Made by a program: the position numbers and the translations under genes
The notes under the pieces: generated by a model
Databases searched by the model: none
What the model was told of the DNA's origin: nothing
Seen by the model: the letters and a program-made list of their open reading frames with translations, nothing else
NCBI GenBank assembly: GCA_907165065.1
Contig: OU015541.1
Span: forward strand, 4,340,001 to 4,404,000
DNA: 64,000 nucleotides
Direction of reading: 5' to 3'
Origin: Caprimulgus europaeus
Taxonomy: Eukaryota > Chordata > Aves > Caprimulgiformes > Caprimulgidae
Part shown: one piece after another, positions 40,081 through 53,811 of the stretch
How positions within the stretch are numbered: the first letter of the stretch is position 1
Layout: each line of letters begins with the position of its first letter

Positions 40081-43000
40081 AAATTTTGATTTATTGCCTG
40101 TTCAGTAAATTGGTCCATAACTTCAGTTAAAAACACAAGCTCTGATTTGCATCCACAGTTACAGTTTTTGTTAGTAGAATAATTTCAGGAATACAGATCT
40201 CAAGGATAGCATTTATTTTCTTAAAGCCAGGAAAAAAGAATTAGTTGACTAATGACATGACTTTTATTAAAATAACTTTCTTTAAAAGGTCTTCACAAAA
40301 GGCTCATCACCAGCCAGTATTATTGCCTAACTTATTCAACTGAAGACAAACATTGCACCTGCCATCCACACTACAAAACCAGGTGCTCACTGGATGCACA
40401 CAAAGGTGTTTTTTTAAATAGTAAATGAAATAAAAAATTCTACTTCTGTTCTGCTCTCTCTTCTATTATGTGAAAACAATTTACTTGCTTTCCAACTCCA
40501 GCTACGATTACTTTGCTTTCACTTCATCTAAATGCAATGAATATTCTTGGTCACAGCTACTGAGATAAAAGCTAAGAGAATTCATTTGTTGTTCCGTGCA
40601 GCCACAAGATTCTGGTGATACCTGTAGTGTCAGGAATGCAACTGCATACTGAAAGTGTAATCTGCTTCACTCATGGACCCGAACACACCAGCCTCCCAAA
40701 CCCACTTTATTCATTTTTCTATTAATCACACCCATTTTCTGGACAAATATATCATGTCGTAAGAGCAGATCTATACTGACAGCCAATGCCAACTGTATAA
40801 TACTCGTCTAACTGGCAATGAGATTCATTAATTATGTTGCTGCTTTAGAGTGTTGTTCCCCTGCAGCTATATTCTGCTCAAGGGTATTTTCAATAGTATT
40901 GAATAGATGAAGCAATTACTAAGCAAAATCCACTAACTGATGGCCAGTGTCAGATCCCTCAGGCCATACTTTCAAAGGGTGTACATACATTTACTAGAAT
41001 GAGTGATTGAATTTAGAGGGGGAAAAAAAAAAAGCAAAGCAAAAAAAAAAACCCCAGTGAGACAGCTTGTGTTCTTCGCTCTTTGGGGTGAGAGCTTTAC
41101 AACAAAGCTCCCCATGCTGCCAACACAATTCAGATGTGGAAGGGCTGCCTACAGGATACCTACCTGCCTGATTGCACCTGCAAATGGGGCTGTTTGTGAT
41201 CTAAAAGCACAGACTTACTCTCACAATTAATAGCAGGCAAAGAGCTTTATCTACAGTTATTTGCCCTCTTTACTGACAGCAGTACAAGCAACTTGTAAAA
41301 ATAAGAAAATCTTGAGTCCAGCTAAGTGTTTCCTGTTCTGGTATCTGACTTACTCACTACTTACTGGTTTATTCCAGTAATGTCATTTTTGTAAGATGAC
41401 ACGTCCCTGAGCATTTAGGTTAAATAAACATAGCACAAATATTTTGGCTTTACTGTAAACATGTGGTAAGATTTTCTTCTTGTGAACTGTTGGGCTGTCT
41501 TTTTTTCCCTTTTGCTGCCTCGGTTACTATGACATTTAGACTGTGCCTCATTAAAGTTGGGAGCAAAAGTAAGAGTTTTCAGGCAGATGCATTATTTTGA
41601 AAGTTTAGGGTATCTGTAATTCTAACTGATCTTCCACCTGGCATTAAATCTTCAAAGAATGTCAAAAAATATCTTAAAAACTTGAGATGCCTGACTGTAT
41701 ACAGAGGAAGAACAGATGCACCTCTGTAATTCACCCATAAATAAGTAAAAATGAACCCATCCACTACTCAGGGATACTTGCTTGCAAGCCAGCAAACAGC
41801 CTTTTTTCCTTTTCTTTTTGTTTTTTTTACAGTTTTTAAACATTTTCTGAACCAGACCTTACAGGGTGCTGGTAAAAGCTTTAAACACCGATGTGTTTGT
41901 TTTTAGAAACTTACTATGCAGAAGTGCCATCTCATAACTCTCATCCTTAAAAATAAAACCTTTAGCCACCACCCTTGGCCCCTGAATACACCAAGACCCA
42001 TATATGGCAGTAAAACATGTATGTACAAAATATACAATTTCTTCTCCCAGAAATAGAGAAAGCTCCGTCTGCAAGAGCTTCCTTTAAGGTCACAGCAAGT
42101 CAACTGCTGAAAAGAAGTTAACATCATAAATTAAACTATTCCTGAAACCCAGCAGACACTTAAACTGAATTCTCCTAGATTTCCCCTGCTTTGGTCTCCC
42201 GTTTTAGGCACGGCTTTGAGCAGAAGTTCATACCCTTCTCTAAGCATTCACATAGCTGAGCAAAGAAGGGAAAGAGAAGAAAATCCATACATTTGAAAGA
42301 TACTTAACTGAAGTTTTTAATGGAGAAAAGTTTCAAAAGATGGATCTAAAACTCAAGTTTTGGCCAGTCCAATACTACTTTGAGTTACCAACTATGAAAC
42401 TTCTTTATTCTTTACAGATTAATCAATAACTTTCCTAAATACTTATTTAGGACACTGTGCCCACTCCCTCTTCTTCCAACTGATTTAATCTATTTATCTA
42501 AAAAAGTGAACATGACCACTGACACAGGCAGGAGAAGTGGACATGAATTTTAAAAATTCTTCAAAGTAACCAGCACAGAAATGACACACAATTTGTGACT
42601 TGTGATTTCAAAATAGTCAGCTACAGATGCACAGGTGAGGAATTCACGTAGGAAGAAATCCTTCAGACTAATGGGGTTTCCAAACTTGATAAAAGTACAT
42701 CTGGGTAGGTGATCAGATGGGGTATCATGGTGATGCTTTGTTCTTTTCAATAGACTGCGCTGGTTTCTGTAATGAGCCAGAACATCGACATTTGAATCAC
42801 ACAACTATGCAGTAATCCTTTCATTCCCTTATCTAGAAGAAGCAGAATGAAAAGAAACAAAGAAATCAGCTGGTTTCTGACTAAAGATTTTCAGTGCAAT
42901 ATTAAGCCGAGAACAGAGTAAGATGTACATCAGTGGCTGACAGCACATGAGCTCTTGTCCTGCACTGTATTATTTCCCAGTTATCTTGTGTCATCATTAT

Positions 43001-43329
43001 GGCAGATTTCTTTCCATTTTCCTTGGCATTTTCTAGTCCTTCACGACTGCTCAACGAGACACTGAAAACTTCCAGCGCTGCCGTACCAGCCGTGCTGACC
43101 CCTGCAACATCACGCAGCCAGCTCCGGTTGTCTGTCCCAGTCTAAAAGCTCTGTGTGTGATCGCGGCCTCCTCCCTGGGTCCAGACACAAACATGCATTC
43201 ATTTCTTTATCACTTTCTCCAATTCACAGACAACCAACCTTGAAGAGCCCTCTTTCTCAATTATTCAGATCTAGTAATTGCCTTCCTTCTGCCTCACAGC
43301 TCTTTCGAAAACACACATGTACTTAAAGA
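40081..43329. other. CDH4: unique intronic sequence, no gene seen
   Basis: AT-rich unique DNA with A-rich patches at 41022-41051. No repeat, exon or RNA gene recognised. Confidence 0.5.
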
Positions 43330-43410
43330 CAACAACCACAAAAAACCAAAACAACCTAAACAAACAAAAAACCCAACCCACACTCAAAAGACAACCAAAA
43401 CCAAACACTA
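43330..43410. repeat. A/C-rich low-complexity tract
   Basis: About 80 bases almost entirely A and C (CAACAACCAC, CAAAACAACC, AACCCAACCC). In the CDH4 transcript it would be a GU-rich stretch. Confidence 0.8.
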
Positions 43411-46400
43411 AAAATTTTTGGACAGATTTTCTTATCAACCTGCTCTAAAACACCACCTGAGCAGGAGACTGAACAGCTACCCAAAGGCACCTTCTCTTTG
43501 TTTTATTAATCATTGACTTAAAGATAAAAGCTAGGAAAACCCATACATAGCCAGGAACCCACTATGCTAAATGCTTTATAAACTCAGCTCAGGAAAACTG
43601 TGATCTCCATCTCAAAGGTTATTGGCAATTTAAAGTAAAGATAAAGAGGCAGATACGGAGGAAGACAAGGGCACAGTGAACCAATATTGGCCAATATGTA
43701 GGCACATAGATATTATCAATAATTTTAAAAGTATTTCATGAAGACATTCCTTTCTGGTATCACCTGAGAAAGCTAAGCTAACACTAAGTCATCACACATA
43801 CACCTGAAAGGGAGCAGGCTGTCTAATACTGAAGACATCCCTCAACACTTTGCCACCACCTAGGTTACACAAAAGCCTTCATGCTACAATAAAGAATTTA
43901 TCTTGAATCTGTATTTCAAGAAATAGTTACAAGCAGCATTCCCCTCCTTCTATAAGCTTTGATCAGGGAGACTGAGGAAATATGTTCTATCATGCTTTGA
44001 TTTTACTTGAGGGTTTTTTGTTGTTTAAAGTAGCGAATAAAGATGACAGGCAGACAGTCTAATTAGCACAAATATCTTTTTTTTTTCTTGAAACTTCTGG
44101 CAATTTTTAAGCATCCATCACTCAGTATTATTGTGATACTCTTCATTACCAACCCCGAGCCTATGTGAACCTTTCTTCTGCCACAAGGACAGTTTTCTTT
44201 TCCATTTATACAAGGAAACAAGATATTCACGCCTGCATCATCCCTGACCTCCCACGTGAAAGGCTCCTGAAGCCGAAGGGCAGCTGGACGCCTGGGTGCT
44301 CTCGCGGCCGCACACATTCCACAGGGTCAATATTTGGCTAAAGCCCATCTGCTGGCAGTCACTCAATCCCCATCTGCAAAGCTCAAGGGTCAAAACGTAT
44401 TTCATTTCACTGGGTAGCTCCCTCCAATGGCAAGCACCCCACCTGTTAGAAAATAACATAAAAAATAACACAAATTCAAGTATTTGGGTTCTCTGTCAAA
44501 CCCCCTTCTCTGGTAAGGAGACTGATCACCCAGACAGAGCGCAAACAACCCCTGTGGATCAGCAGGACTTTATGACAAAAGGGTTCTTACATCTGGCTAA
44601 GCATATGTCAAAACAAATCATGGCAAACTTTATTAACGTATAAAAGACATCGCCGCTGGAATGCCACCAGCCTGGAGCATCAGGTGACAGAGCCCTTGCA
44701 GCATCGAGCACTTGTGATAATTGAAGTCTGAAAATATTTCCCAGACAGCTGAAACACCAATTTGTATTTAGGGCATATATTGAATTACCACAAATCACAC
44801 AAAAAGGGTGACTAGAGTAACACTTACATACTTTGTTGTTCGACTTTTAGCTTAGCATTTGATGAAAGGCCATCTAGTTTTAACCTAGGTAAGTTGGAAA
44901 GATTATTCATCTAATGTCTTCTCCGGAAGACTGCAGCTCCAGTGCTAATAAGGGAATTTAATTAGATGGACAAGCCTTGACAGCAATCCGTTTCCAATAC
45001 ACTTAGTATTGAAATAGGCCTGGGTGCTCCAAGATTTATAGAAGAAATCCACTACTTGAGTTAATGTGGAAAAATATCAGAAAGTTTTGACTACCCAAGA
45101 CACAGGCTCTTGTTTTTCCGACTTCATTTGTGACACACATTGATTACAAACAATTGCACCGACTGCACAGATGAAACCCTCTGTTCCAAATGCATTTGCT
45201 ATAAAATTTAAGCAGACCTGATTTTGCCCTTGGCTTTAGAAAATCTCACCAATTCCCTGGAAATCAGCCCAGGACAACCAACCACTCACCAGTGCCTCCA
45301 AGCAGGACACCAATCCTTTCTCCATCCTATGGCAGCACCCAACACTCCAGGATGGAGAAGACCCGCTGTGCACAAGGGCACGGTACAAACACAAAGTGCA
45401 ATTTCTTTCAGTGTATTTACAATAGAAAAAGACACAGCACACACATGAAATACACAGAAAAAAAAAAACCACACAAAGGTTCATACTTTCTCAAATTGTA
45501 GAGGGAACAAGCCTGCCAGCAGGCTGATGAAACACTTGAGATAAAGTAGCATAATCAATAACAATGCTGCACCTTTAAAAACCAGCAAGTACAACGTGAT
45601 CAATTCATATCTCAGTGAAGTAGCGTAATAAAAATCTGCAACTACAATAAGCTAATTTAATGATACTTTATCAAGCGCTCACATTTTCAACTACTGTTGT
45701 TCACGGCAGAATGAAGCCTGTGTAAAAATATGTCATGAGTCAACATGGCATTCTACTGAAGAGAAAAGACCCACATCATTAAAATCTTCAGTAAGCCTTC
45801 ATTAAATAAAATACATGAAATTAGCTCCTTCAAAAGAATTTAATTAGTCAGCACATGCAGGTTAAACTCACAGTCTGACACTGGGGTTTTTTAAGCCGTT
45901 CATTTTCTTAAAGCTTTGTCAGAAGAAGGATTTTATTTTTATTGTTATTATTTTTATAATACAGTTAGAAACCGTGGTTCCTTTACGAAAAGGACAAAGT
46001 ATCCCTTGCGAACAGCAAGACACATTTTCATTGCTACTGTATATAGAGTGCTGCCTTGTTAAGGCAATTTCAATCATTTTACACATCTTCATTAAGTCAG
46101 AAATACGATTCAGCTTTTCACAGAGAGAAACCTCAACAGCTGCAGAGACAAGGAGGGACAACAGATTCTTAAACAGAAAAGAGGAATTACCAGTTATCTA
46201 GCTTGAAATGAAACCTCTGGGAAGCCCCATCTGCAGTCTCAGTCATTACAAATCACAATAATTATGTGAGCTCTCAGCCCATATATAAAATTTCAGTACC
46301 TAGGAAGAGCTGCAATACTGCAATGTCCACAACACAAAAACATTGCCAGTTCATTTTGCGAAGCTTCAGGCTACTTGTAACACTGAGAGAAGATGAATCA

Positions 46401-49400
46401 ATAAAATGTTATCAGTAAAACAGTTTGATTCCTGCACAGTTAAGCACATGGCCACTTCTATATTTCAATCCCCTCAGGTCAATATAATTTTACACAGTTA
46501 CCCAGTTCTCAGCAGTAAAATGATACTGAAGGATGTTTCAGATATTCTAAAGCATTTATTTCTACATGGGGGATTAAAAAAAATCATCACTTTTTTCCCC
46601 TGTCTGGTTCAAAAACTTGGATGTTTAGCAGTGTTCAACGCTAGCAGTTACCCCAGCTCCAGTAAATCGTGTTATTCTGAACAGTTCACTAGGCCAAATC
46701 CTACGTGTTCTATTCACCCAGCGCTTAAACAGGAGTTTGGGAAGAAAAGCAAGTAAAATCTGGATTTGGCCTTTCATTTAATGTAAATTTGAGACATGAA
46801 ATAAGATGTAATTTCTGCCTACTCAAGAAAATCAGCCTGTTTAAGCAAATTGAACTGTTCACCAATAAATTCTGCTAGGTTACTCACCACAAGGACCAAA
46901 GAAACTGTAAATGCTACTGACAAAGACTAACTGCATAGTTAATACAACATTTTTTCCCATATCCAGATAATTCTTCATGCACACTCTTAATTTCCAGCTT
47001 CCCACCTGGATACACAACAAAATAATGCCTCAGGTTAATCACATACCTCCAGAGAGCTGCATTTTTTGCATAAATAAGAGCAACAAGTATGCCTCCGAAC
47101 CTGAGTCAGTAATAATTGTCATCTCTAACAAACTACAGTGCTCCAGAGACAGGGAACACTCACAAGGAAGCTCTTTTCAGACGTGAGTCCGCCTTCCTTG
47201 ATTTAATTTGACAGTGTCCTAATGAAATAGTATAAACCTATTATTGGACTAGTCATGGGCACTGTGAAGTCAAAGGCAACTGACATCAGCAAGACAAGAC
47301 TGTAGACGCAGAAAGGCAGAAATACCTCAATTTATTTTTTTTTCCATTTTGCTACCAACTGCATCTCATCCATTTCTGTCTTTCTTTAACTCCTGCACTA
47401 TAGACAATAAAGAAAGTCCATTCAAAGGCAGAAAGTACATTTTGGTTTTCAATTGTAATACAAGACTGTTTATTCCTGTATTCAGTTCTTTTAGAAAAAG
47501 CACGGAACATTTTAATAACTAGAATGTCAATAAAGCACCATCTACTCTCCTGCTGTAGCTCTTTTAAAAGGTTTAGTTTCCTTAAATACTTGAAGGATGT
47601 TGGAAATATCTGAGGGGCAAAGTCTTTCCATATATATGGTGCAATTCCCTTGCCATATTTCTCTTATTAGGAAATTACAGTAATGCATTTCTAGCACTAA
47701 ACTCTAATAGTTTAAAAATTAGCAGAAAAGGCCCAACTGCTAAGAAAAGAAGCACACATTTATGAAAAGACAAAGCTGCACTAACCCATTAATGTTTATA
47801 TTTTGTTGTATCACCAAAACTGTTCTCATCACTTTCCTCTGAACTTGTTTCATAATTGCAAATTCTCAGACAGTAAAACTTAAGTGATCTCCATACTCTG
47901 CTTTTCTCCTAAATAATGAACTAAACCATCACAGATCCACAGGGGAGGAAAAAGCCTGTATATTTTACTAGAAGACTTGAGCTCATGAAAATCCAACTGC
48001 ATCAATCCTTCTTTTATTATTCTTTCAAACTTCCCAAATCGAATAACTTTCTTGAGCTTGGCTAGAGCCTTCTGAATAGAAATTCCACTGGGGAAAGAAG
48101 TTGTAGATTAACAGCACAATACATTCAGAAATCAATAGATAAACCCTTTGCTCAGCACACTACCCAATACTGCGAGACTCAACTAAATCTCAGAAAATAG
48201 AACGAACCACTCAGAAACAACCGTCCTAAACTGCCCACTTTTGTTTTGGCAATGAAATTAGCAACCTGAACTTCACCCCTGTATCAGACTCAGGGAATTA
48301 TTGTTTGAAACATGTTCTGAGTGAATAATATTTTTTATTTGTAGAAATACTTTCATCTTTGTATTAAAACCAGTAGGTTTTGTTTGGTGGTGCTTTTTTT
48401 TGTTTTGTAAACTACAGAGATAAAGCTGAAAAGCAATAAGGCAACTCAAAGATAACCACGTGTCTGGGGTACCTGTCTGCCTGATATAATGCAAGCGACT
48501 CGAAGTGAGAAAACAATGTGATTAGACACGCAGGTGAGGGAGAAGAGATAAAGTGAAACTTCTACACTTCTTGTGACAATTCCTGAAGCCTGGTCTCAAC
48601 TTCACTCGAACACCTGGCTTAGGCAGGATCTGCTTAGGATGTTCTCTATGCTGGTAGCAGGATGGCTTTTACTTTTTAGCTGTTTCACCTTTTCTTCCCT
48701 CATTAACTGTGTTGCTTTTCTTCATTCACCAGAATCCTTTCTGGATAGATCATGAGCATTGGAAGAGAGAGGTTAAGTCAGAGCAACATCCACACTTGGC
48801 CAAAGCAAGTCAGACCAATTTTGCCATGAGCTTCAACCATGAAGCCCAACTGGAGAGCCCAGCAGAGCTGGCTATGCTTTTTAAGTACACAAAGCCAGTA
48901 GTTGTCAGTGAACAGAAAACATGTTTTTTCCTCTACCCATGTGCCTATTATAGTAGTCACAGACATCCCACTTCTCAGCTCTGTAGGATGTGAACAAGAC
49001 ACAGCTCACCACGAAGTGCATCCCACTGCTTCACCTCCCTGGTTCAATTCCAAAGCCGCTCAGAATTGACAAGAAATGTCCATGCACTGAGACACAAAAG
49101 GAAATGAATTTTCCAGAATTTTGGTAAGTCATTAAAACAGCTCTAATGGCACAACCTCCCAAACTCAGGCAGGAAGCCTCACTGGTGCTACTGTCCTGTT
49201 ATACTCATTAAAAACTTAATATTCCTTATTTATTATCCTTTAATTCTGTAAGACAAACCCACAGAAACATTGCAATGACACAGTGAGTTTTCATACTAAC
49301 CTCATCCCCATGATATCCCTTCCTTCAATTAACAGAACCCCATTTTATTATATCTCAACTAGACAACCAAAATATTTTCAGTACAGCTGGCATTAGCCTT

Positions 49401-51124
49401 ATGAAGAGACAGATCACCAAATCTAAAAATCCTTTGCAACGAAGCAGAAGAGCTTTACACACAGCCAGACCTCTCGGATGCCATGGGCTAGGATACCATG
49501 TTATAAGGCTGTAAAACTATGGCCTGTGGCTCCAGTCCAGCCTGCAGAGTAATTTAATCTAGCTCACAAAGAAATGAGGAAAATGGCCTCTGCTGTGCTG
49601 AATCAGCAGTGCTGGAAGCCGTGCCACCCTCTATCAGCTAGTGAGAGAGCGCTTTGTCTGCGGTGCCAACTGCGTGTAGAGCAACTACTGGGCAAAAGAA
49701 AAGACCAGCAGGAATATTACGTGCCAGACTTGCAGTAGATGTAAGTCAGAATACTTCCAATGACTTCAGGAGTTGCACTGATTTACATCATTTCAGGATT
49801 ATAAGGATTTACATCCACTGGAGGTTTTACTTCTCTTCTTTTGTCTTTTAATTAAAAGAATGGTGTAAGACTTGGCAGCAGTACGAGTCTTCAACAGGCT
49901 AAGATTTGGGAAAGATCTTGAAAAAGTTTTGTAATGCTCAGGGAAAGGCAATAAGCCATTTTTAGTTTTAAAAGATATGGTGGCTAAATTAAAATTCACA
50001 AGATGGATATAAATTCTGATCTATACATGAGTAATATACATAAGGATATACTTTCCCTCCTTACACTGGAGCTCCCTAAATATAACAATGGCAAAAGAAC
50101 AGCAATACATGAAAACTTTGTGCATTCAATCTGGTTATATATCATGAAAAACTATCAGCACAGATGTTATCCCTATTTATGAGTTATGACTAGGGCCAAA
50201 ACAAATGCCATGTATTACTTCATTTTATTTTTTTTTTCTCCTAACTCTAAGTGCCAAAAAAAATAACTGCCATTGGGATTAGGAAAAACACACGACTGGA
50301 AAAATCAGGGGGTACTGCTCGTCAGGGAGCCAGGCCAACTGGGGCAAAGTTTGGTTTGCTCTCATTTCCAAATAAACTCATAACTACTACATCATGTCTC
50401 AGTGACCTCAGAGCAGTTTCTGTTGCTTATCTGCTCACCTCTCAAAGCAAGCTCCACTATAAAATAAAAAACCCTTTTTGCCCAAGACAGAATGTGCCTA
50501 ATACCACCCTCACAAATGTGCACATCTCTCATTTGTTTCTCATAGATGACCATGATGGGGAAAGAACAGAAGGAAAGTGAGAATCATTCTGGTGCTTGAG
50601 ATCCTTGAATGGGCAGCAGATTTACGCTTGAAGACTGTAAGTGAGCAGAACCTGTAGGCATGGCCGTGTGAAAAGCTGTGTGCAATTGCTCTTCACGCTA
50701 TTTCTGTGACACGGTGACCCACTCCCAAGCCAGCTGAGCCTTCAGAAACACTTCGAATCAGGCTCATAAATAAACAGGACACTGTTTACTAGTGCAATTC
50801 AGCAGATGTGTTACACAAGAACTTAAAAATAAACTGTTTCAAAAGCCATCTAACAAAAGAGAAGCTTAAGCCAAAATGTCTGTATTAAAGAAACGTAGCC
50901 TCGTTCCATCATATCTTTTTCAGTACTCAGCTCCGAACAGGTCAGTGTTAAATCTCCTGCTTCCAATGAGTCTGATTTAACAGTGTTCTTCAAAGGCTTC
51001 TGCAATTTTAGGAGTATTAAATTTTATACCTCCTGAGCTATTTATTAGCTGGGGAAGTACTTAATTGACATTCACCAGACACTAACTTTTTTTGAGCACG
51101 TGTAACTGATTTTGGTATATAACC
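43411..51124. other. CDH4: unique intronic sequence, no gene seen
   Basis: Long unique stretch. A NotI site (GCGGCCGC, 44304-44311) sits in a tiny CpG-rich patch. Plus-strand frames of about 115 codons (44296-44643, 46406-46756) lack any protein-like support. No repeat or exon recognised. Confidence 0.5.
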
Positions 51125-51196
51125 TTCAGCTTTTTTCATTATTTTTTTTTCCCCTCCCTTTTTTTATTTTTTTCTCCCCTTTTTTATTTTTTCAGG
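51125..51196 (+). other. long polypyrimidine tract ending in CAG (cryptic 3' splice site?)
   Basis: About 70 bases of T and C with few A, containing two CCCCT blocks, end in TTTTTTCAG/GACAG. On the plus strand this is a very strong acceptor shape. No ORF or exon is recognised downstream. In the CDH4 transcript it would be a purine tract. Confidence 0.35.
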
Positions 51197-53811
51197 ACAG
51201 CTTGCCTAAGGACATTAGGTTTCTCAATGTGTAGATTCCCTACAAATTTCTCTTGAAGGTGCAGACAGATACATTCCAATGAGAAACTGTTCACAAGGGA
51301 CCCCAATGCAAATGAAAGGCTAAAAAAAAATCACTTTAAGACTGTTAATAAACTGTAGCAGAAATTGTGTTCTGTTTAAGTCTCCAAAATACACATCACT
51401 TCTGGAGCTGTCCAGACCCAACAAGGACCATGGCTCACCAGTACTGTGGGGTACCCAAGCCTCCAGGCACTCAGTATTACACTTCTCCTTCTCACCAACT
51501 CCTGTTTTAATTTTCTATTTTTTTTTTCCCCAGAAGCAACCCCACTCCACAGATGTTAAACTCTCCCTCCTACAGTTGCCAAAGGACACTACTGCTGCAT
51601 TAACAGAACTTTGCTTCGTCATCATGTCTTCCCAGGCAATGAAACTTGCTATATTATTATAAAGGTAAAACCAGCTGTGCCACTATTGCTCATTTCTGCT
51701 GCTATTTAACAGGATACAGCCAACATTATGGCTCAATTCACAGTAGAAAGGGAAAATAAAACTTTGTTTTATTGAAAATCCAAGGAAAATTCATTCCAGT
51801 AAAATGTATCTTCTGCACTGAGCTTTGCCAAAACACCACAGCTAATTCACCGCTCGCAGAGATTCCCACAAAGACTCATGCAATGGGTATTCAGTGATCA
51901 GTACCAGCTTAAACCTCTATTTTATGTCTAACATAAAACCCAGCATTTCTAACTGTACACTGCCCCACACAACCCTTTATGTGGGTTTCTTCTAGTCAGT
52001 ATGTGTATCAAAACCATCTGGTTCAATTGGAGTAGCTTGCTTGTTATCAGGCATAGCAGCCAGCCTTTTAGCTTTCAATTTCTCTTATGTCTCAGACAAG
52101 AAAAGAAAAAAAAATCTTTCTGTAAACTTTACACAGAGATAATCTACTATTCAGTTATTTGAACAAGCATCCAGAGTTTAGCAATCTAGAGATCATTACG
52201 CTCCTCCTGATGAGGGACTCTCCTTGTAGTTTGAACACAATAAAGGGAAATCTTTGGGTGCAACACAAAGATTTTTTTTTTATAGTTGCTATCCTTGAAG
52301 ATTTCACCACATCAACTCTTGCCATGATCTTTAGGTTCTCCTTTGTCCAAGCAACCATATACATATTTTTCTTAATTCTCAACCTGTCCCTTCTCTTCAC
52401 AGGAAAGGAAAAACCCAAACAGCATCAAAAAAATCTTTTTTTTAAATGCCATTTACCCACATTTCTTTATTCTTTACAGAGGGTTAAAAGGCAAAAGAGG
52501 GCATAGAATCAATTGAAAAATGTTCAGAAGCCTATGAAAAGATGAAAGTATAATTCACCCAAATAATTCAGGCACAAAGAAAAAATATTTAAAGCTTCTG
52601 GAGATGAGCAAAACACTTGCCTTTCATGTGTAATTGTGTAAACCTTCTGTTTTCAAGGGAGCTAAGCAACCAGCCAGCAATAATTAGGCTCCTGAAAGAC
52701 AAGTAGCAAGGCATACAGGACCTGAAACGATGACTTTTCCCGATTCCCCAGGGAAGCACTTTCACTGAGGGGGGAAATACTCTATAAATAATTTTCCATC
52801 TGGAAATCCACTAACCCTACTCTTTTTCCCTGTGAAGTGAGATGCTCCAGAATCAGATCTTATCAGCAGAGGGAGTCTCTTCCTCTAACACAGAGATCAG
52901 CCTCTGGTTTTCTTCAGCTACCAAAAACACACAGGCATGATGGTCAAAATTAAACAGAGATACTAGACAGTAAAATATTTAAGTGTGCACTGGGCCTTCT
53001 AATAAGCTTTATGAATAACACAGATATGATAAAAACAGGCAGTGCAATACCTAACTGTTCTGCTTAAAGCAAACACCTTGCCCTCAACACATTACAAGAT
53101 TAGACAGATCACAGAGTGGGAAATGCAACACAGCAATGGTCAAAATCCATCAGTGAAAACACAGACTATAGCAGAGAGTCCATCCCTACCCCACATACAG
53201 GTACAACACTCCCATTTACTACTTTATCTTTAATTAAATCCTGTTCTTTCAGCTCATGTTGGCATTAGTAACAGCTCCTTCAATAAAAATGTTCTCTACT
53301 GAGCAGACCTCTAGACTAGAGTCTTGGGGGAGGCCAAGCTGAAAAACACATCCTGTAGCCTGGGAACAGACCTCTGGTATTGGTCAGAAGCTGTGTTGGG
53401 GCATTTAAAACAACCCCCGACAAATTCAGTGTGTCCAATACTGGACAGGGAATTGAAGCAGTTCTTCCCCTTCAACAGCTACAGCATTTTATTGAACTTG
53501 CATGAATCTGTCCTAGGCTTTTAATCTGGAACATTTCTAGATGATGAAAATTTAAAGATCCCAATGTTTGTAACTGTCATAAAAAAATCAGGAAAAGTCC
53601 TTACAAATTGAGGTATTTGGATTTGTGTTTCTACAGATCCCAGATAGACAATGTCAAGACATAAAAATCTCAGATTACCAGCCATTATTTTAATTTCAGT
53701 TATTTCAATAACTTTACCCAGAGCCTATGGTTTAATGGTGCATGGTCAAAGCAGAAGGCTCCATCACATGGGCTTTACCACTGAACTGGTTTTGTTCCAT
53801 GCTTTATTAAC
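51197..53811. other. CDH4: unique intronic sequence, no gene seen
   Basis: AT-rich unique DNA. An octamer-like ATGCAAAT lies at 51306-51313. Overlapping frames on both strands near 52155-52506 look like chance. No repeat recognised. Confidence 0.5.

Noticed and set aside
46406-46756. 116-codon plus-strand ORF
   Set aside because: No recognisable motif or gene context. Frames of this length are expected in 64 kb read six ways.
49041-49060. GGTTCAATTCC resembling a tRNA T-arm
   Set aside because: No A-box, acceptor stem or cloverleaf could be built around it.
52155-52506. Overlapping ORFs on both strands
   Set aside because: Mutually antisense frames in low-stop sequence; neither has protein-like features.
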